Origin: Xylaria sp. FL1777
Taxonomy: Eukaryota > Ascomycota > Sordariomycetes > Xylariales > Xylariaceae
Direction: 5' to 3'
Assembly: GCA_022578965.1 (NCBI GenBank)
Contig: MU400532.1
Location: 310,001 to 374,000, forward strand
DNA length: 64,000 bases
Below are positions 32,274 through 45,300 of this stretch, one piece after another (the first letter of the stretch is position 1; each line of letters starts with the position of its first letter). Both the position numbers and the translations under genes were made by a program. The notes under the pieces were generated by a model that saw nothing but the letters and a program-made list of their open reading frames with translations, was not told the DNA's origin and did no database searches.

Positions 32274-34483
32274 ATGACAGGGAAAGCCGTTTCCAAGCAG
32301 CTGCCGCATGAGCGTAGGAAGGGCGAGGCCGTACAGATGCGCCCCGAATGCATGGCGGGAGATGACGGCGCTGATATCTTACACAGGCATTGAGCGACTT
32401 CGCCGAGTTCGTCGAGAAGCAGCAAGCTCTGCGATACCCCAGCACAAAACCCGCGGCCGCTACACAACCGGCGACCGAGTACCATGAAGAGCTCGACATC
32501 CTGGATTCCCTGAATTTCAACGAGTCCGAACCCCAGATCCCCCTACGACAGTTGCTTCTACCGCCAGCCGAACATGGCGAAGCAAACGAGGCGAGGCTCG
32601 TTGAGCACATTGCCGAGCGATTAGCTGAAGGACATGGCGAAGCCATGTTCGACCTAGGCTTCGAAGACAACGGCGAGTCGATGCGGCTCACCCGTGACGA
32701 GTGGGACGTGGCTCTGGGCCGGCTGAAGGAGGCTGCCAAGCAGCAACGTGCCGATTGCGCTGTCCTTCTTACGAAGAACGTTGGAGGCGACATGGAAGCC
32801 GAGTCGACAGCGGCTGGTGGCACTAGCAAGGACAAGACAAAAGACTGCACTGGCAAGATATTGGTCCGACAGGCGCCTGCCACTGTAGAGGGCGTCATTG
32901 AAACTCGGATTGCTGTGGTCGGGAACGGTGAGTCACCTTCACTCGTCTTCCGCTGGAGATCTAGTGCTGATGCCTGCTAGTCGATGCTGGGAAGAGTTCA
33001 ATGTTGGGTGTCCTCGTTAAAGGAGACCTCGATGATGGCCGTGGGAAGGCCAGGATCAACCTCTTTCGCCATAAACACGAGATCGAGACTGGTCGGACTA
33101 GCTCAGTCGGAATGGAAATCATGGGCTTCGATACCACCGGAAATGTTATCACCTCTGATACACCTGGTAGAAAACTGTCGTGGGAGGAGATTGGCAAGCG
33201 AAGTGCTAAAGTGATCACTTTCACCGATCTTGCAGGCCACGAACGTTATCTAAGGACTACCGTCTTTGGATTACTGTCTAGTAGTCCCAACTATTGCTTG
33301 CTTATGGTAGCAGCCAATAATGGGCTTATCGGGATGAGCAAAGAACATCTCGGCATTGCTTTGGCGCTCAACGTCCCAATCATGGTAGTGGTCACCAAAA
33401 TTGATATTTGCCCACCAAATATCCTCGAGCAGACTATCCAACAAATCACCAAAATCCTCAAGTCCCCCGGAGCCAAGAAAATGCCTATCTTCATTAACAA
33501 CCGGGAGGAGTGTATCAATACGGCCACGCAGTTTGTGAGCCAGAGGATTTGTCCCATATTCCAGGTATCTAATGTCACGGGAAAGAACTTAGATCTGGTA
33601 CGGACTTTCCTCAACATTCTTCCTCACCATGGGCGTTATGACTCAGAAGCCCCGTTTGAATTTCATATCAATGATACCTTCTCCGTTCCATTCGTCGGCA
33701 CAGTTATTAGTGGCATCGTTAAGTCTGGCGTCATTCATGCGGGTGATAGTGTCCTTGTTGGGCCCGACTCACTTGGGCAGTTCTTGCAAACTAGCAGTAA
33801 GTATCGTCGCTTTCTTTTCGGTTCTTCTAAGCAACGCTGAGGATTGGGGATTTCGATGGAGTACCATTTACTATCAAAAGTTTCTGTACCCTCTTGAAAT
33901 CAGTCAAATGTGTCACTAAAGAAAAAGAATGATACTAATTTTCGATCTTGAAGTTCGGTCTATCGAGCGCAAACGAATTGGTGTTCCGGCAGCTTCTGCC
34001 GGACAATCTGCGAGTTTTGCACTTAAAAAGGTACGGCGAAAAGATGTCAGGAAAGGCATGGTAGTGCTACCAAAAATTGAGGGCCAGCCGGCTCCCAAAG
34101 TTTACCGAGAATTCGTTGCCGAAGTTCTTATTCTGTCACACGCGACCACCATCAAGACAAAATACCAGGCGATGTTACACGTCGGACCGGTTCAGCAAAC
34201 CTGTGCCATCATTGATGTAGACCGCCCCTTCATTAGAACTGGAGATCGTGCTATGGTCGCATTCCGCTTTGTGCAGCGTCCTGAGTATCTTGCTCCGGGG
34301 GACCGGCTGTTATTCCGCGAAGGTCGTACTAAAGGCTTAGGAATAGTAAAATCCGTCGGGTACGATCCGAAGCATCCCCTAATGCCCGGATCAGCAAACG
34401 ACGCATCCAGTGGCTCGGAGGAGTCCAAGCCATCCGCCGACCAGGGCTTGCAAGCACCACCGGGCGTGAAAGTTGGCGCATAA
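32274..34483 (+). CDS. GTPBP1/2-like translational GTPase
   Basis: Four exons (32274-32330, 32387-32927, 32981-33796, 33954-34483; introns 56, 53 and 157 bp) give 647 aa. Splicing rebuilds the P-loop VVGNVDAGKSSMLGVL exactly across intron 2. Further G motifs are switch II DLAGHERY (G3) and VVTKIDI (G4). Domain II begins at PFEFHINDTFSVPFVGTVISG and domain III at IRSIERKRIG, in the order of EF-Tu/eEF1A-like factors. The arrangement and the long helical N-terminus (about 190 residues) match the GTPBP1/AGP-1 group, linked in animals to mRNA decay and ribosome rescue; fungal members are little studied. The first exon of 19 codons is supported by frame and GT-AG borders only. The C-terminus is Ser/Pro-rich. 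Confidence 0.88.
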
Positions 34484-36852
34484 GTACTGACTGTCTAATT
34501 TAACTACTCATCAAGTCTCGGTTGGGCTCTCTACGAGACAGACTAATCATTAACGAATTACAGATAAGGCAAGGCAAGTAAGGGTTTGTCATTCATGGCT
34601 TGCTTGCCTGCTGTTTCGACTGAACTTTTTGGTCCTCTATTCTCGTGTACATGGCATCTAACAAATCATATTGGGTTGAATGGGGTTTGAAAAGGAGTTA
34701 CGGCGCTATAAGTAGAAGGAGTTAGGGAGCAGAGGGTTGACGGGAACAATTGCAAAACAGCGTTTCACCGCTTGCGTGTCTATGTATTTCTGTTTTGCTT
34801 GTCACGTATATTGATTTTTTACATAAATTAGACGCGCACATAGGTCCCCTTGCTCTCTTTAATATTCCCATCATCTAAACATACTATTGTCTTGACATTG
34901 CACCTTAGGCAATACTACATAGAAGCATGCTGCGCCATGGCATTGCTACTATTCATCTTCTTTTCAGTGTTGGAAATCTAATCAATGAGTGTAATCTCTG
35001 TCAATTTCAAAATTTGAAACATCTGGCATGCAATTGGCTAGTTAGTTGGATAGACACTTACATGTACCCATTAATTATCGCCACCCAGCTTACCGACTCA
35101 ATGTGAATGTGGATGGTGAATACAAAAGATTGTACGCAGCACGAGCGCTTTTGATTCAACACGGGGAATTAATTCCTGCCGGCACTTCTTCAGCTTTTCC
35201 ACACTAGTATAGAAGACAGGGGATGGACCTGATTAGTAAATATGGCATGAATCCATTCCAAATAACATGACGGCGCAAATTAGTTTGGGACTGCCGATCC
35301 CGACTGGTTGGTTGGGGCACTCCAAGTTTTGTATACTCTTCCAGGCCTGTTTTATACCTACCTAGGACGTTAGTGTAAGTAGCTTTGTCATCAGTTTCAG
35401 GAACTTCTTTAGCTACTTTTCTACACTACAGAGGGCTTCGAGTTAACTTGAAGCTCATAGGCCAATAAGATCGCCGCGAACTCAGAAAGATTCCGGGGAG
35501 TTCCTGGGCAGTGAACAAGGATAAGAGTAAGATGCAGTATAAGCGTTGTGTATACTTAGGTGTCCGTAGTATGATATACGTTGGCGCATTCTAGTATAGA
35601 ACGGGGCTTGCCGTACAAGCTACTGTAGGTTGTATCTCTTACCCTGTTTGGACTCCGGTGCACGAATTTCCCCAGACTGAACGCTAACACATACATAAGC
35701 TACGATACTTCTGCTGCGTAGTCTTTCTGGTGGATCTCTATTCTAACATAGAAAATGGTGGGGATAATATGTAGCAAATTTCTCAAAAGACAGCATTGTA
35801 GTTCCCCAACCAGGAGTTTTAAAGCTTATAGATAAGCTGTGCATACTCAACTTGACGTTTAAACAACTCTGTATGAAAAGGCGGTGCTTAGACAGGCAGG
35901 TAGCGTAGCCAATGCAACCTTGGGAAATGTGGCTGATGGATTATACAATGGATTATATCGGACTTCTTCTTAGGGATCGTCCCGATTCGGAATCCCATCT
36001 GTACACTAGTCGTGAACAACGCCACCTAAATGCCGTACCCTGTCTAGTGTATCTGTACAGCTAAATGGCACATATTCTCTTACGCATAGTTTAAACCACA
36101 CCTGTTTTCTCTGTTTTCTCATCTTTTAGAAGCTATTGTTTTAGTTAAACCAGGGCAGTGAGGGCCATAATGGTGTCGGTTTGCTTAAAAATCTTGAAGT
36201 ACCCAAGAATTTTGAATGATTGTATATCTCCCTGACGTACCTAGGTAGGATACCTATTATACCCAGTGTATATACTTAGGTCAACAAGGCCTCAATTGGC
36301 CGGATGGCCGGATGGTTTACCAGATTGCCCACTGCAACCAGAGTGATATACACTGGCTAGGGTGCTGCGACTCTAAAAATAAAATCGAGGTTTGAGAATT
36401 GTGTGTTAACACAGAATAGTGGTTCGACTGAGAAAGGTGGGCTGCTCTACCGGTATATGTAGTAAGTAGTAAGCGATATGGCTTACACTTGTCATCCTGC
36501 CAAGGATGGTGGTCGGAGAGTTTAAGCCTGTTAAACACAAATAAGACGCATTGCATTGGCGTTTTCTCTATACACATAAATGATTCCCGACTTGGTGATA
36601 TGCTTATTATAGTATTCCGATCCCCATACGTATAGGCTGTGCTTCTCTCAGGGTGGATAGCTTGGCTGCATACGCTTTTAAGTATCAACCCTCACCCTCC
36701 GATTATGGTAGTGGTTACTGGAGTCGGTTCTTGGTATATTTTACAGTCGAAAGGGAGACGGTTTGACGCTTCGTTCTGCGACGTCCTCTGTATATGAGAA
36801 ATTTGAATATTTTCAACAATATTCTCTAACGCCAGTCGGCTAGACAGGCACA
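34484..36852. other. 2.4-kb gene-poor spacer
   Basis: No coding region I can support. The minus-strand open frame at 36317-36688 lacks domain features. A perfect 8-bp duplication GGATGGCC occurs at about 36299-36315. The 3' part is the P450 promoter. Confidence 0.45.
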
Positions 36853-38608
36853 ATGGCGCTCCTTTACTATGGCCTCATACTGGTACGCATATTTCACACA
36901 CCGAACCCCCCGGTTCCGACGACAATAGCTGGGCTACTCTCGTGTCCGGCGTCTTCGCAAGCTGAGACTTGAAAACTAACAACGGGAATGTCGATAGGGC
37001 GCTTTATACGTGTTCGGAACTGCTTTTTACAATTTCTTCCTACACCCTCTTGCGAGATTCCCCGGCCCGATCTCTCACCGAGCCTCGTATCTGCCGCGTG
37101 CCTGGCATCTATTTAACGGCACCCTCACATTCCACGTCGGTGATCTCCACAGGAAATATGGCACTGTCGTGCGTATCGCACCCAATGAGTTAGCATACGC
37201 CAGCCCACAAGCTTGGCACGATATTTATGGTCACAAGAAGGCCGGCGAGGAGGAATTTCCCAAGTCCGACCGTCTCTACAAGCTGTTCATTGACCCCCCA
37301 AGGCACATCATCAATGCAAGACGCCAGGAACATGGCGCTTTACGCCGTCAACTTGCACACGGTTTCAGTGCCCGCACTATGGCCGAACAAGCGCCTTTAA
37401 TCCGCTCATACGTAGATCTTTTGATCCAGCGTCTTCGCGAAAACATCGAGAAGGCCCCGAGTGTCCCACTAAACATGCGCGACTGGCTGAACTACACGAC
37501 TTTCGACGTGATTGGTGATCTTGCATTCGGTTCTCCCGGCGGCTTTGGCTGCCTGCAGCAAAGTGACTACCATCCGTGGGTACGTCTCCTGACAGACACA
37601 ATTCGAGAGAACGCCTGCTTGATCGCACTGGCCAACATTGGCTTCAGCACTCCCATCCAATGGCTCGGCAAGACTGCCGCCTCCAAGAATACCCAGCACC
37701 GTGCTGTCGTGAAAGAGAAGGTGCAGCAACGTCTAGAACTTGGTGCCGAGCGCCCTGATTTCATTGAGGGGCTTCTCAAGCGGAAAGATGAGCTAGACCT
37801 CGATATCGATCGCCTAACTATGAATGCCTCTATGCTTGTCATTGCCGGCTCTGAGACGACCGCCACTTTGATGACCGGCGCTTTGTATCTTATCACGAGG
37901 TACCCCGAAGTTCAGCGCAAGCTCGAACACGAAATCCGATCCACGTTCAAGAGTGAAGACGAGATTCTGCTCAACACTGTCAACGAACTGCCCTACATGT
38001 TAGCTGTCTTGAACGAGTCCCTACGCCGATACCCACCCCTTGCTAGCGGCATGCTTAGAGATGTTCCTAAGGGCGGTGCGACAGTCGATGGCGATCCGCT
38101 ACCCGAAGATGTGAGTTGATCCCTGAATTTGAGTTTGCTCTAGAGGAGACGAACCCCCTGTCCCTCGAGATCAAACAACTAAGGAGCCAGCGCTAACACA
38201 AAATAGACTGTTGTCTCCGTCTTCCAATGGGCTATTAACCACTGGGACAAGTACTGGACGGACCCGATGGAATTCAGGCCCGAGCGCTGGCTGGATGACC
38301 CCAAATACAAGACCGACGTGTTCGATGCCATGCAGGCCTTCAGCACGGGTCCCCGAAACTGCATTGGAAAGAAGTGAGTCTCTACTATTTCCTCCTACGT
38401 GATCATTCACTGTTCTCCTCAAATACTTACTGACCTGTCCCAAATTAGCCTTGCATACGCCGAGATGCGTCTCATCGTTGCCCGAATCATCTTCAACTTC
38501 GACCTGACGCTTGACCCGGAGTGCCGCGACTGGATCGACGGACAGAAGGCCTACGTCATCTGGCACAAGCCCCCTCTAAACATTCATTTTAAGCCTCGCG
38601 TGTTTTAA
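36853..38608 (+). CDS. Cytochrome P450 monooxygenase
   Basis: Four exons (36853-36882, 36998-38110, 38207-38373, 38449-38608; introns 115, 96 and 75 bp) give 489 aa, typical for a microsomal fungal P450. A short hydrophobic anchor (MALLYYGLIL joined to GALYVFGTAFYNFFL) precedes the hinge HPLARFPGP. The I-helix oxygen motif AGSETTAT, the K-helix ExxR in NESLRRYPP, the FRPERW meander and the heme loop FSTGPRNCIGKN (Cys about 434) are all present, so the enzyme should be active. Overall pattern resembles the CYP65/isotrichodermin C-15 hydroxylase-like clan, but the substrate cannot be told. No other secondary-metabolism backbone gene is next to it. The 10-codon first exon is the least certain part. 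Confidence 0.88.
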
Positions 38609-40227
38609 GATGTTAAATTTAAGAAAAGAAGGGGTTTGAGGGGTATCATTTCGGCGCACTTGTATCATGATCGACTCTATAGATTCGAGACGGTAGTTGA
38701 GGGTTGTTTGGGAGATTCGGGTTCCGGAATCTGGGATGCATGTAAACACTTAGAATTACGTCCAGGTAGAGGGATGCATGTGATAGTAATTAAAACAAAG
38801 AACCTCCGCGCCATTCTCACTGCTTGGCTATCTCCTGCCACTCAGTGACGCAAAAAGTTTTTGGGTGACTTAAGACATAAGGGTAATCTGATGGTTGGGT
38901 CTCCTGTATCGTGGTTTACTTAAACAACGTAGATCAGGAATAGCGATAAGGTATGGATAAGTCGTTTAAGTAAAAGCTTGCGATCGGCCATATCCGAGAA
39001 GAACCCAAGGCTCCACCACACTGAAGCATGCGAGAGAAGGACTAGACCAAGACTGTTTCGATCATAATCCGTGAAGTTTAACTTCTTTCCCAAGGTTCTT
39101 TTCCTTAGCAGGGGAATCACTCACAGGGCCCCACCATGAGAGGTCAAGAATGGGAAACCAGAGCAGGTCGACTGAAGAATTTCCACCGTACTCCTAATAA
39201 TAGAGTCTGCTTAGTAACAGATATAGCACAACCACTGTGGCATTCCGAGATTAGATCTTATGTCGTTCCTTCACGACACCGGCCAGCCCCGTGTTAATGC
39301 GTACGCACCGTAATTGCCTGCAACCTAGTTACATCTAACGAGAAACCTCCACAGACTTCAAAGGTTTTTGTGTATCATGCGAAATAACAGAGAGGCTCCC
39401 CACCCTGCACAGGTTCGGTGCTACCGGGTCTCTCTTCGTAGTCTTTTCACATAGCCGGGTATCGGTTGAACGCTCTCCTAATTTTCCTTTTTCCTCGATT
39501 TTATATTTTTCCTCACGATAGTATTATGATGTTACGCAATTTTGGTGTTTCATCTCTCTTAGGAGCCGTGAGATTGCTGCAGTAGGTTCGTACTTGATCT
39601 GTGACACGTCCAAAGAGTCAACTAATAGCTGAGACGCAGGTAGAGTTGGTATCTGAAGAAAAAGCCATTGGATTTATTTGCGAGAAATAAATGCGTGTTG
39701 CCCCATGACTGTCGAACTATGCATCGTACTTATCCCAAATTAAAATATACGGATTGAGTAAGTATTCATGCCTGTTTCTTCAAGAGGGTGCATGTTTTGT
39801 ATTTTGTATATGTAGTCGCAACTGCTCAGTGAAACATCGTTTCCCAAAAACCCGGGATATGCCGATATTCGGAGCGTTTCATGGCAATTTTGGAAATACG
39901 CGGGCTACCATTGGATCAGTAGTCCGCCTAATTAGTACCTGTGCATAACTAGCTTGGCTTGGCCTATCAACCCACCCTCCTGCTTCCCCACCATCATCTA
40001 TCGCTAATCTTCAAGACACGAAATGGCAATGCAATCCCTATAGCAAAGAACAAAGGCAAATGGTACAGTGTTGATTCAACTCGACTGGTTTGATGTCCTT
40101 ATTTCTTTTGTCTTACCCTAAGCTACCAAGATCCTGAAGTTTGGTGCTCAGGTGTTCCAATCGGTGGCAGGTATTATTATCTTCACTGACTCGTCGCAGC
40201 ATCATTCCTCGGGCGGTCAGCCTCAGG
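38609..40227. other. 1.6-kb spacer, no gene seen
   Basis: Short open frames without domain character. Contains the P450 3' end and the serine dehydratase promoter, with a T-rich block around 39480-39510. Confidence 0.45.
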
Positions 40228-42372
40228 ATGAGGCAAGCTGCCGCGCAGCAGCTGGGGCTGTTGCAACGTGCCCTACGGAACCAATGTCGCCTGCATTCAA
40301 CATTACGGCGGCAGTTGACGCTTGACCGCGCGGCAAAGACCCAACCGATACGAGTTTCTACCCATATACCACCCTTGAAGCAAGCCCGACCTTTCAGCAA
40401 CGACAGCGCGAGCGCCGAGAGTGAAGACGCCTCCCAACTGGGCACTTATAGCGAAGCTGATCACGAACATGCTGTTATCTCAACATTTGATTTATTCTCT
40501 ATTGGCATTGGCCCATCGTCTTCACACACGGTTGGGCCCATGCGAGCCGGCAACATCTTCGTCGCTGACCTCAACGAGGCCGGGCTTCTCCACAAGGTCC
40601 ATAGGATCCGCATAGCTATCTATGGCAGTCTCGCGCTCACTGGCGAAGGTCATATGACACCTTCTGCGCTGATTCTAGGTCTTGAGAGCGCCGATGTGGA
40701 AACTGTCGATACATCCTATGTACCTTCTCGCTTCGCTCAAATTAAGAAAGAAAAGAAGCTTTATCTTGGTCATGGGCTAGCCGAAGGCAAAGGGAAAGAG
40801 ATCGACTTTGACTATGAGCGTGACTTTAAGTGGGAATGGGGGCGTAAGCTTCCATTGCACAGCAACGGCATGCGCTTCACTGTGTTTGACGAGGATGGTA
40901 CGATGCTGGCGACAAACGACTTATTCAGCGTGGGCGGAGGCTTTGTCGTGAACGGCGCGCTTTCAAAGGCTTCAAGTTCGCCTTCTACCAGCCAAATTGC
41001 CGAAAAGGGCCAGCCAGAGTCCAAGGAATTGCAAGTTGAGAGCAGCGGAGCAGGCCCGGCAGATTTAGCAGAGAATATGTTTTACAAGGAAATTAGACGT
41101 GCAGATGCGGCAGGAGACCGACGGACCGGATCCGAGATTAACCCTCTCGAGTCGGCTGAGTCGGCTGCGTTAGTTGATACTCGATCCACGGGTTATCCCG
41201 TGGGTTCGGTTCCAGCAGATCCCATCCCTAAAAACACAGAAACCGGTGCTCAGAAGCCCCGTTATCCGTTCCGCGACGGGCAGAGCTTGCTAGCGTTGTG
41301 CAACAAATACAATCTCACAATTGCCCAGCTAGTATACGAGAATGAGAAAAGCCATGGCTACACGGACGAGGAGATTCATGAAAAGTTGTTCCGCATCTGG
41401 GAGGTTATGGACCAGAGTATCCTTGAGGGTGTACAAGCGCCCCTCGATACTACACTGCCAGGATCTTTGAAGCTGTACAGACGCGCACCAGCCCTGTACA
41501 AACGTCTAACAAGAGGCCTCTACCCGTCTGGTCAAGGTCTCCCAACGCCGAGCGTACAGGGGCAGTTGCCTTCCCCGAAGCCTGAAGGGGCGAGCTCAGT
41601 GTCAGCCGGGGGAGGGCTCCAATCTGTGGAAAAGGCCAAACCAGCAACGACAAGTCTCAGCAGGAAGGGATTGGGCGGTAAAAAGGGGCCACCACGTGTT
41701 CATGGATCGGTCTATCACCCGATCATGCCCTCTCCACACCGACGAACGGCCCTTCCAGCCATGGATTACCTCACCGTTTACGCCATAGCTGTAAACGAGA
41801 CTAACGCAGCAGGCGGGCGCATCGTAACGGCGCCTACCAACGGGGCCGCAGGAATCATCCCGTCCGTACTCAAGTACACTATTGAGTTCATTAGCGACGA
41901 TCCAGAACGTGACGTCTTAACGTTCCTACTTACGGCTGCAGCCATAGGTATGTTGTATAAGCGAGGAGCAACTATTTCTGCCGCAGAAGGTGGTTGCATG
42001 GCCGAAGTAGGAGTTGCCTGCTCGATGGCAGCCGGTGCCTTTGCAGCGTGTATGGGTGCTAGCCCAGAAACGATCGAGCAGGCAGCAGAAATAGGCATTG
42101 AGCACAACCTAGGACTAACCTGCGATCCCATTGGCGGCCTAGTTCAGGCGCCCTGCATCGAGCGGAATGCTCTCGGTGCTGTCAAGGCCATCTCAAGCGC
42201 GAACTTGGCGCTGAGTTCCGATACCGGCACCCAGAAGGTCAGTCTTGATGATGCAATCCGGGCTATGCGGGTGACAGCTCAAGGTATGCGGAATGAGTTC
42301 AAGGAAACAAGTCTCAGTGGATTAGCCACGAGTGTACCACTGAACATTCCTGTGAGTGTGCCGGACTGCTGA
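40228..42372 (+). CDS. L-serine dehydratase, [4Fe-4S] bacterial type, fused chain
   Basis: Single exon, 714 aa from the first ATG at 40228; the frame is open upstream without ATG, so a further 5' exon is possible. Residues 1-60 are Arg/Gln/Leu-rich without acids, like a mitochondrial presequence. The beta domain starts at FDLFSIGIGPSSSHTVGPMRAG (about 90-110). The alpha domain carries AAGGRIVTAPTNGAAGIIP and three cysteines in GGCMAEVG, LTCDPIGG and QAPCIERN, spaced 42 and 11 residues apart, as in the iron-sulfur ligands of bacterial L-serine ammonia-lyases. It deaminates serine to pyruvate and ammonia. Between the two domains (about 255-440) lies a long, poorly ordered Ser/Pro/Glu linker not found in bacteria; another insert precedes the alpha domain (KKGPPRVHGSVYHPIMPS). 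Unlike the PLP-type CHA1 enzyme it needs iron. Bacterial ancestry is likely; the type occurs in other filamentous fungi. Confidence 0.9.
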   Translation: MRQAAAQQLGLLQRALRNQCRLHSTLRRQLTLDRAAKTQPIRVSTHIPPLKQARPFSNDSASAESEDASQLGTYSEADHEHAVISTFDLFSIGIGPSSSHTVGPMRAGNIFVADLNEAGLLHKVHRIRIAIYGSLALTGEGHMTPSALILGLESADVETVDTSYVPSRFAQIKKEKKLYLGHGLAEGKGKEIDFDYERDFKWEWGRKLPLHSNGMRFTVFDEDGTMLATNDLFSVGGGFVVNGALSKASSSPSTSQIAEKGQPESKELQVESSGAGPADLAENMFYKEIRRADAAGDRRTGSEINPLESAESAALVDTRSTGYPVGSVPADPIPKNTETGAQKPRYPFRDGQSLLALCNKYNLTIAQLVYENEKSHGYTDEEIHEKLFRIWEVMDQSILEGVQAPLDTTLPGSLKLYRRAPALYKRLTRGLYPSGQGLPTPSVQGQLPSPKPEGASSVSAGGGLQSVEKAKPATTSLSRKGLGGKKGPPRVHGSVYHPIMPSPHRRTALPAMDYLTVYAIAVNETNAAGGRIVTAPTNGAAGIIPSVLKYTIEFISDDPERDVLTFLLTAAAIGMLYKRGATISAAEGGCMAEVGVACSMAAGAFAACMGASPETIEQAAEIGIEHNLGLTCDPIGGLVQAPCIERNALGAVKAISSANLALSSDTGTQKVSLDDAIRAMRVTAQGMRNEFKETSLSGLATSVPLNIPVSVPDC

Positions 42373-45300
42373 GGACACTACAGCCTTTCCAGAGTCTCTC
42401 GGTTTTGGGCGTTGATTTCTTTCTCTTTTTCAATAATTATGATATGTAGTGTCAATGTAGTATGGCGTTGCTAGTTATCTTAGAACATCCAGAAGCGCAC
42501 ACTGGATTCCACGGAAGTCTTCAATCAAAAGGAATGGAGCTCTCACTCCCGGCTGGCACTAGAATCCCATAGATTTCTTAGATGAATATACTAGATGAAT
42601 AGAGTCAGCCTGTCAACAAGCAAATTGCACTACATAAAACACGACGAGATTTCTAATTGGGTATTTTAGAGTCACAGGATCGGCTCCTTCGCCTACTATG
42701 CGTATGAGTAAATAGTTTCTACTGCGTACGGAGCGCCGAGCCTCACAGGTTTCACCAGGCTTCCCACTCCCCGGGCGCCGCGGTGAAGGGGACCGCTGTA
42801 TCTCGTCTTGGCCTTATGCGGCGGGGGGAGCTTTCCAAGCTTCGATTCGCCAAGATGGGTCCCGTTTAAGTTCTGACACGCGCACAGGTGCTGTCGGTGA
42901 CGGAAGAAACATCTCCGGCGACGCAAGCACTTTTACCATGCACCGGCACGCCCTTCTCCCCCCCTCCTCCGCGGAGATGGCCGCGTAACGCTACCTCATC
43001 CCGCTGTGGCGTGATAGTGTCTAATGTAGCTAAGCTGGTAATGGCGTGAGCCGAAATCGGGTCGCACTGTCACTTGTCACTTGGTTTTTCGCTCTCGATC
43101 ATATGTTATACATGTACTTGTTCAAGCAATCATCGAAGTACCGGTAGTTGGATTCTTTCCCCGGATCCAGTGTGCGGTAGTGCTGTTTTATTTGGAAAAT
43201 CTGGGGGGCCGCGGCGGCTTGATGAATGCAATGCTAGCTGACGGCTTCCGATGTTCGATGCTGGTGGGTTAAGGTTCTCATTACTGAACCTTCTGCGCAA
43301 AGACGTATTAGAGATGCTTAATCAGAGGGTTAAGCTAAGTACTTAGGTACCTACCTAGGTATTTACCAGCATTACTTGGGGTTACAATGACGCAATTTGT
43401 TACCTATTAATTTTTTAGCATTTGCCCCCGTAGAATTTTCAATCATGTGTTGACCCAGTAGTGTCCAATATCACATAAATAACAATGAAAGCGTTCTTCA
43501 CAGAAACTTTTGGAATCGAGTCAATCCTGGTTTTTCTTCTTTATTACCTATGTTGCAGGTGTATGCCTCAATTCATGCAGTGGCCTGGCCGAATCATACT
43601 GCGTAGAAATTTGAAGCAATGTTTACGGGCACTTAATCAGATTTCCTGGTTGGCTTAAGTGATACTTTGGCTCTAGTCATTTTCTTTTGCATGCTTTCCC
43701 TTCTGAATTATTCTTTTACTAATGGGAGTTATCTTCGTTTGCTTATAGTTAGTGCGCTTCTAGAAGCAAGTTCTTTTAATGCTGCGGATCAAGAATTTGT
43801 TGCAAAAAGAGATACGGACCACATCGCCAGAGGGTCATCTGAGAATTTTGCTAAGGCAACGGCTGTAGCCGGATGGAAGCGGCAGGGACCGAAAAGAGTC
43901 ATCCGTTATATTACAATTATAGCTCTACTGAACCCTCTCAGGTCTCACTACAACGAGCTTTCAATGACTACTAGCTATCTAGCCATCGAGAATTTTCTCT
44001 TCGGTGGAGTCTCGGCAAAGTGCGGCATTGCGCTTGTTTACCGTCTATTACATGTGAAACAGATCGATCGAGCAATCGATCCATTGTAAGATCAGATAAA
44101 GCAAGGGGGGAAAAAACTTCTCAGGGAGCTAATTAATCTGTTTTTTTCTTCTTGAGAAGTAAGACCTGTGTTCCCTAATAACTAGCCAATGGCATACTAC
44201 AAACGATGTGTTGGGTGCTAGGACAGATCCTAGCGTAGGGCAGAAGGGGCGGCGCTTTCAATAGATCCACCGAATAGATGCCATTACGGTTCTTTTCTTT
44301 TCTTCTTTCTCCTTTCCTATGTATACAAAGCCGTGCCCTTCTAGACTCGGGTTTCTAGATTGACGGCTTTAACTGGGTCAATTTACTTGCGGCTCTTATT
44401 ATCGGCAGCCTTCTTTGGTGTTGACTGTGGATTCTATAGGGTAACGATGGTGTAAGTAGCTCCACCTCTCAGCGGTTATAAGCGAAGCGAGGCTCCAAAG
44501 CCGTCAGCCGCATGGGACCGATCCCTGAAGACCTCCTGATGGTTTCTCACGATGGCTTCAATCATGTGGAGCCCGAGGGAAAATTCTTCCAAGCTTTGCC
44601 GTTAACAACAACGCGTGAGTTCATCTGATGTGGAGTTGTACCGTATTACCACATCAGCCAATATCAAGCCAATCCATGGGTGGGTGCGGAATTTTGTGCA
44701 AGCAAACGAACCTCGCCTGCTGGTGGATCATATGATATGGCTATTACCGGTATGTAAAATTGGATTGCCCTGTCAAAAATATATGATAGGCAGTCTTCTG
44801 ATGTATGATATGTCTGTGATTGTGAGGATAACGTGTCCATACCTTACCTACCGGTAGGTTTCATTATAGGGCGTACACGTGCTGAGCTGGCGTTTACCTG
44901 TTGGTACTACGTACGTAAGGTACAGATGCAAGTACCTACTTACCTAAGGCTGCTTTTGTTACCTTTTCGGGCGTCCCAAAGTTTTAATCTCGCTGCATGA
45001 TTGGACAAGAATTTAGTACACCTAGTGCATATGTACGCTACGTAAGGTATCTTTTTCCTCTTTCCATGCTCATGAAAGTCGGCATATAGTATACTACAAC
45101 AAGGAATAACTTGGTTACCCGCGCTTACTACTGTTTTGTATGTGGTTCATGACGCCATAATGCTCATACATAAATGAGATGATGAAATCAAAAGAATACA
45201 TTATCTGGTAAAGTCTAACACGTACGTGTATATATCGCACCTCTTTGCATCCTTATTCGCATTAGCGTAAAATTATACCATAAGAGTCATACATTAGCAA

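Noticed and set aside
32248..32898. 216-codon minus-strand frame opposite the GTPase exon 2
   Set aside because: Ser/Arg/Cys-rich antisense translation with no domain; the plus-strand frame joins to a perfect P-loop.
36317..36688. 123-codon minus-strand frame
   Set aside because: Composition and lack of motifs suggest chance.
43667..44089. 140-codon plus-strand frame
   Set aside because: Opens with TTG, internal ATG only, no domain and no splice partner; cannot be supported as a gene.
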